From positions 1,045,001-1,109,000 of the forward strand of contig NC_063991.1 of assembly GCF_932276165.1 (NCBI RefSeq): a stretch of DNA of 64,000 nucleotides. The letters run 5' to 3'. Under the pieces are notes generated by a model. The model saw nothing but the letters and a program-made list of their open reading frames with translations. It had not been told where the DNA came from and made no database searches. Positions 62,601 through 64,000 of this stretch are shown one piece after another; position 1 is the stretch's first letter; every line of letters starts with the position of its first letter. Both the position numbers and the translations under genes were made by a program. This stretch comes from Plutella xylostella (taxonomy: Eukaryota; Arthropoda; Insecta; Lepidoptera; Plutellidae).

Positions 62601-63861
62601 GTGTCTTTGCCAACGTAAAACGCAGATTACCAATTTTTTACGCCTCCGTAACAGCTGAATTCAAACACCCAGAATTTTTATATAAGTAGGTTATATTTTT
62701 TTCTTTATTTTTTTAATTGCCCAACAGGCGGTCGTATCGCCCCACAATCTCTTCCAGATACCGCACCACATAGATGCAACTTCCATTTCCACTTTTTTAC
62801 CCTATACCTACCTACAAAACAAGCGGTCTTATCCACAATCTCTTCCAGATACCGCACGCCCGAGCTGCTGGACGCGCGCGCGCAGTACTTCTCCCCCCGG
62901 CTCGGCCGCGGCGGCAGCATGACCTTCTCGCCCAGACTCGGACGGAACCTCGTTTACGGTAAGTTGTACGGTAACAACAACACTCCAATTTATATGGTAT
63001 CTCCATATTGGTGACCCCGACATGATATTATTAGACATACATTATATACTCGCCTAGACTCGGACGGAACCTTGTCTATGGTAAGTACGGTAAGGTCTAC
63101 CGACCTAGAGACCTCATACGATGACATAATGTGGAGACCCACGACAAGGTTCAGACAAAGTTAAGTTTACAGCTGCCGAAAACTGAAAGTTGTGAAATTT
63201 TAGGTCTCTGGGTCTCAGGAGGTTGGTAGCGCAAATGAGATATCTAGCTGCAACTGTGTCAATTGTTTATACACTCCAATTTACATGGTATCTCCATATT
63301 GGTGACCCCGACAAAGTATAGAGGTAGGCACCCAGACTCGGACGGAACCTCGTTTACGGTAGGTTTATGTAGTCAGCAAGAGATAACTGCCACCCACGGC
63401 AAATAATGAAGCCACTGTTATAATGGGGAGGAAAACGCAAAGCTAATTCCAGATGTCACCATTGTCCAGTAGGCCCGATTCCAAAGTTGTAATTGGTTGG
63501 TTCAGTCGCCATTTTTTCTCCCCAATAATGTAATTGTTCAGAACTTGAAAGGCCTACTCGATAGTACTGCCAAAGTTTCACTAGGTTTTCTTCTCCATTG
63601 TGATATTGGTGACCCCGACATGATATTATGCATTCAGGTAAAGTGTAGAGGTCCTTCATATTCAGTCCACTCTTGATATTTTTGCACTGTTCGATATTTT
63701 AATAATAGTGTTAATCTAAGAATGTATCTATACTTACCACCTTAGGACTTACAAATTTTATATCACTCCCACAAATCTCATGAATTGTTTCATTTTTTAC
63801 AGATTTATACCCAGCCAGCATACGTGTGGCTAGGAGCGCCAATAAAACGAAATCTACATAA
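59542..63861 (+). CDS. DH-PBAN: DH-PBAN neuropeptide precursor, six coding exons
   Basis: The precursor of diapause hormone and pheromone biosynthesis activating neuropeptide, made in suboesophageal neurosecretory cells and acting on pheromone-gland and other G-protein-coupled receptors. Exons 59542-59625, 60942-61039, 61582-61682, 62216-62345, 62849-62958 and 63803-63861 join in frame (phases 0, 2, 1, 2, 1) to 193 residues, the usual length. A signal peptide (1 to about 24) precedes DH-like ...MWFGPRLGKR (WFGPRL 43-48), alpha-SGNP VIFTPKLGR (99-107), beta-SGNP SVDFTPRLGRR (116-126), PBAN ending AQYFSPRLGR (128-156, Gly157) and gamma-SGNP GGSMTFSPRLGR (159-169). Each has the amidation Gly and a basic cleavage site. 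LLEAADALK-type spacer MLEAADALKYYYDQL is present. PBAN (about 29-30 residues) is slightly short against the usual 33. The C-terminal VARSANKTKST tail is conserved. Introns contain MITEs and partial exon copies. Confidence 0.95.
59652..59860 (+). repeat. 5S-derived SINE, headless, in DH-PBAN intron 1
   Basis: GCCTAGTCAGAGGTCTTCGG to CCCCAGCAGTGATAAAGTGA; begins 27 nt after the exon 1 donor. Confidence 0.65.
60121..60240. repeat. Foldback MITE
   Basis: AGATTCTGAACGGTTTATCA / TGATGAACCGTTTGGAATCT with CGATTGTCCCGCG / CGGGACAATGC inside; intron 1 of DH-PBAN. Confidence 0.7.
60255..60464. repeat. GC-rich foldback MITE
   Basis: AAGGCCTGGGTCTCCTATTT / AAATAGGAGACCCGGGCCTA; sister of 34692-34893. 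Confidence 0.75.
60548..60722. repeat. Foldback MITE (ACAGGTTTTGCAA family)
   Basis: CCTCTAGTACGGGTTTTGCT / CGACAAACCTGTACTGGACC ends. A partial second copy (TTTCCAATAGAGGCGCCACT) follows at 60732-60758, next to the duplicated exon 2 edge. Confidence 0.7.
60775..60869 (+). pseudogene. Decoy copy of DH-PBAN exon 2 start
   Basis: Repeats the pyrimidine tract, acceptor and first 16 codons of exon 2 (DEDIQRDARDRASMWF) exactly 120 nt upstream of the real one. The coding part differs by one synonymous base (CAA for CAG). It then reads TAG, losing GPRLGKR. If spliced in, it would end the protein before any peptide. Confidence 0.85.
60942..61039 (+). CDS. DH-PBAN: DH-PBAN exon 2 (DH-like peptide)
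   Basis: Acceptor CTGTCCCCAG|GACGAG, donor GACGG|GTGAGT; encodes ...ASMWFGPRLGKRAMHLAPDG; phase 0 to 2. Confidence 0.9.
61184..61316. repeat. Foldback MITE in DH-PBAN intron 2
   Basis: ACGGGTTCGTTATCGACAAA / TATCGGTGTCGATAACAGAC ends. Confidence 0.65.
61582..61682 (+). CDS. DH-PBAN: DH-PBAN exon 3
   Basis: Acceptor CCGTCACAG|GCAAG, donor TAAAG|GTATTG; QAVYRMLEAADALKYYYDQL and QYYGAQADDPETK, the conserved spacer; phase 2 to 1. Confidence 0.9.
62037..62184. repeat. Foldback MITE in DH-PBAN intron 3
   Basis: TCTGCTGCCGCTACACGGGT / ACCGTGCAGCGGCAGCAGAG ends; it stops about 30 nt before the exon 4 acceptor. Confidence 0.75.
62216..62345 (+). CDS. DH-PBAN: DH-PBAN exon 4 (alpha- and beta-SGNP)
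   Basis: Acceptor after a C-rich tract (CTCCCCCCCAG|TGACA), donor GATGA|GTAAGA. VTKKVIFTPKLGR, SVDFTPRLGRR and the start of PBAN (LKDSGLAPPDE). Confidence 0.95.
62366..62430 (-). mobile_element. RTE-type LINE 3' scrap
   Basis: ATCATCCACTGCTG and CTGGACATAGGCCTCTCCCA, the terminal 60 bp of the RTE family at 672. Confidence 0.6.
62438..62510 (-). repeat. SINE family C tail fragment
   Basis: ATGCTCACGACTGCAATCCC and GCAAGCGAGCCACCCGCATT. Confidence 0.5.
62728..62767 (+). pseudogene. Decoy copy of DH-PBAN exon 5 acceptor
   Basis: GCGGTCGTATCGC, CCACAATCTCTTCCAG and ATACCGCAC repeat the real acceptor region at 62822-62857, then read CACATAG, an in-frame stop after four codons. Confidence 0.8.
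62849..62958 (+). CDS. DH-PBAN: DH-PBAN exon 5 (PBAN C terminus and gamma-SGNP)
   Basis: Acceptor CTCTTCCAG|ATACC, donor TTACG|GTAAGT. YRTPELLDARAQYFSPRLGR, then GGSMTFSPRLGRNLVY. Local GC is high. Confidence 0.95.
63049..63095 (+). pseudogene. Decoy copy 1 of DH-PBAN exon 5 end
   Basis: Encodes SPRLGRNLVY with four synonymous and no amino-acid changes against the real exon, followed by an intact donor G|GTAAGT. No usable acceptor in the right frame upstream. Confidence 0.8.
63329..63368 (+). pseudogene. Decoy copy 2 of DH-PBAN exon 5 end
   Basis: Encodes PRLGRNLVY with the same codons as the real exon, followed by a weaker donor G|GTAGGT. Both decoys share the flank ATTGGTGACCCCGAC with 62982-63030. 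Confidence 0.8.
63803..63861 (+). CDS. DH-PBAN: DH-PBAN exon 6 and stop
   Basis: Acceptor ATTTTTTACAG|ATTTATAC; DLYPASIRVARSANKTKST then TAA. Confidence 0.9.
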
Positions 63862-63882
63862 ATATTTAAACTGAACTGAATT

Positions 63883-63888
63883 AATAAA
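63883..63888 (+). terminator. Poly(A) signal of DH-PBAN
   Basis: AATAAA 21 nt after the stop codon. Confidence 0.65.
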
Positions 63889-64000
63889 TTAAAAGCAAAC
63901 TTGAAAATTTAAAAAAAAAACCTAATATTTTTTTATAGTAAAATGTTTTGGACGAAGATACCTAATTAAATTAGTATTATTGTTATAGATATAGGAATAA

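Overview
This is eukaryotic, AT-rich, intron-rich and heavily transposon-loaded DNA from a lepidopteran (moth or butterfly). The diagnosis rests on a complete, six-exon DH-PBAN neuropeptide gene at the right end, and on the mobile elements: many copies of a Lep1-like Helitron-type repeat, three tRNA-headed SINE families, a 5S-rRNA-headed SINE and TTAA-flanked piggyBac-type elements. I could not name the species.

Layout. 1-5 kb: SINEs, an RTE-type LINE 3' end and foldback elements, then the 5' coding exon of an unrecognised minus-strand gene (4335-5121). 5.9-10.5 kb: a full-coding non-LTR retrotransposon with ORF1 and an intact endonuclease/reverse transcriptase ORF2. 10.5-23.5 kb: no gene recognised; many short DNA transposons. 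23.6-36.6 kb: a six-exon plus-strand gene that I assembled from splice sites and reading phase. It predicts a 384-residue secreted protein of unknown function, and its introns are full of nested elements. 37-43.8 kb: mobile elements, including a mariner whose catalytic half is deleted. 43.9-57.2 kb: two minus-strand genes for related secreted proteins (about 177 and 610 residues). Both have a phase-1 intron inside the signal peptide, and the larger carries six copies of an NPLxxLLSLF-type repeat. 59.4-63.9 kb: the DH-PBAN gene.

How the genes relate. DH-PBAN encodes the amidated PRL-type peptides that control sex-pheromone synthesis and diapause in moths. The three other secreted-protein genes lie next to it, but nothing in the sequence ties them to peptide signalling. 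The two minus-strand ones are probably a local duplication.

Most striking points: (1) the DH-PBAN introns hold decoy copies of exon edges (exon 2 start, exon 5 start, exon 5 end twice), beside hairpin-forming MITEs; (2) a foldback element family with a shared GC-rich core but two unrelated kinds of quasi-repetitive arms, with clean target-site duplications; (3) a four-level nest of elements (SINE, hAT, Harbinger, SINE) inside one intron of the repeat-protein gene; (4) the repeat-bearing secreted protein itself. All gene models were built by eye from GT-AG sites, reading phase and peptide sense; transcript data would settle them.
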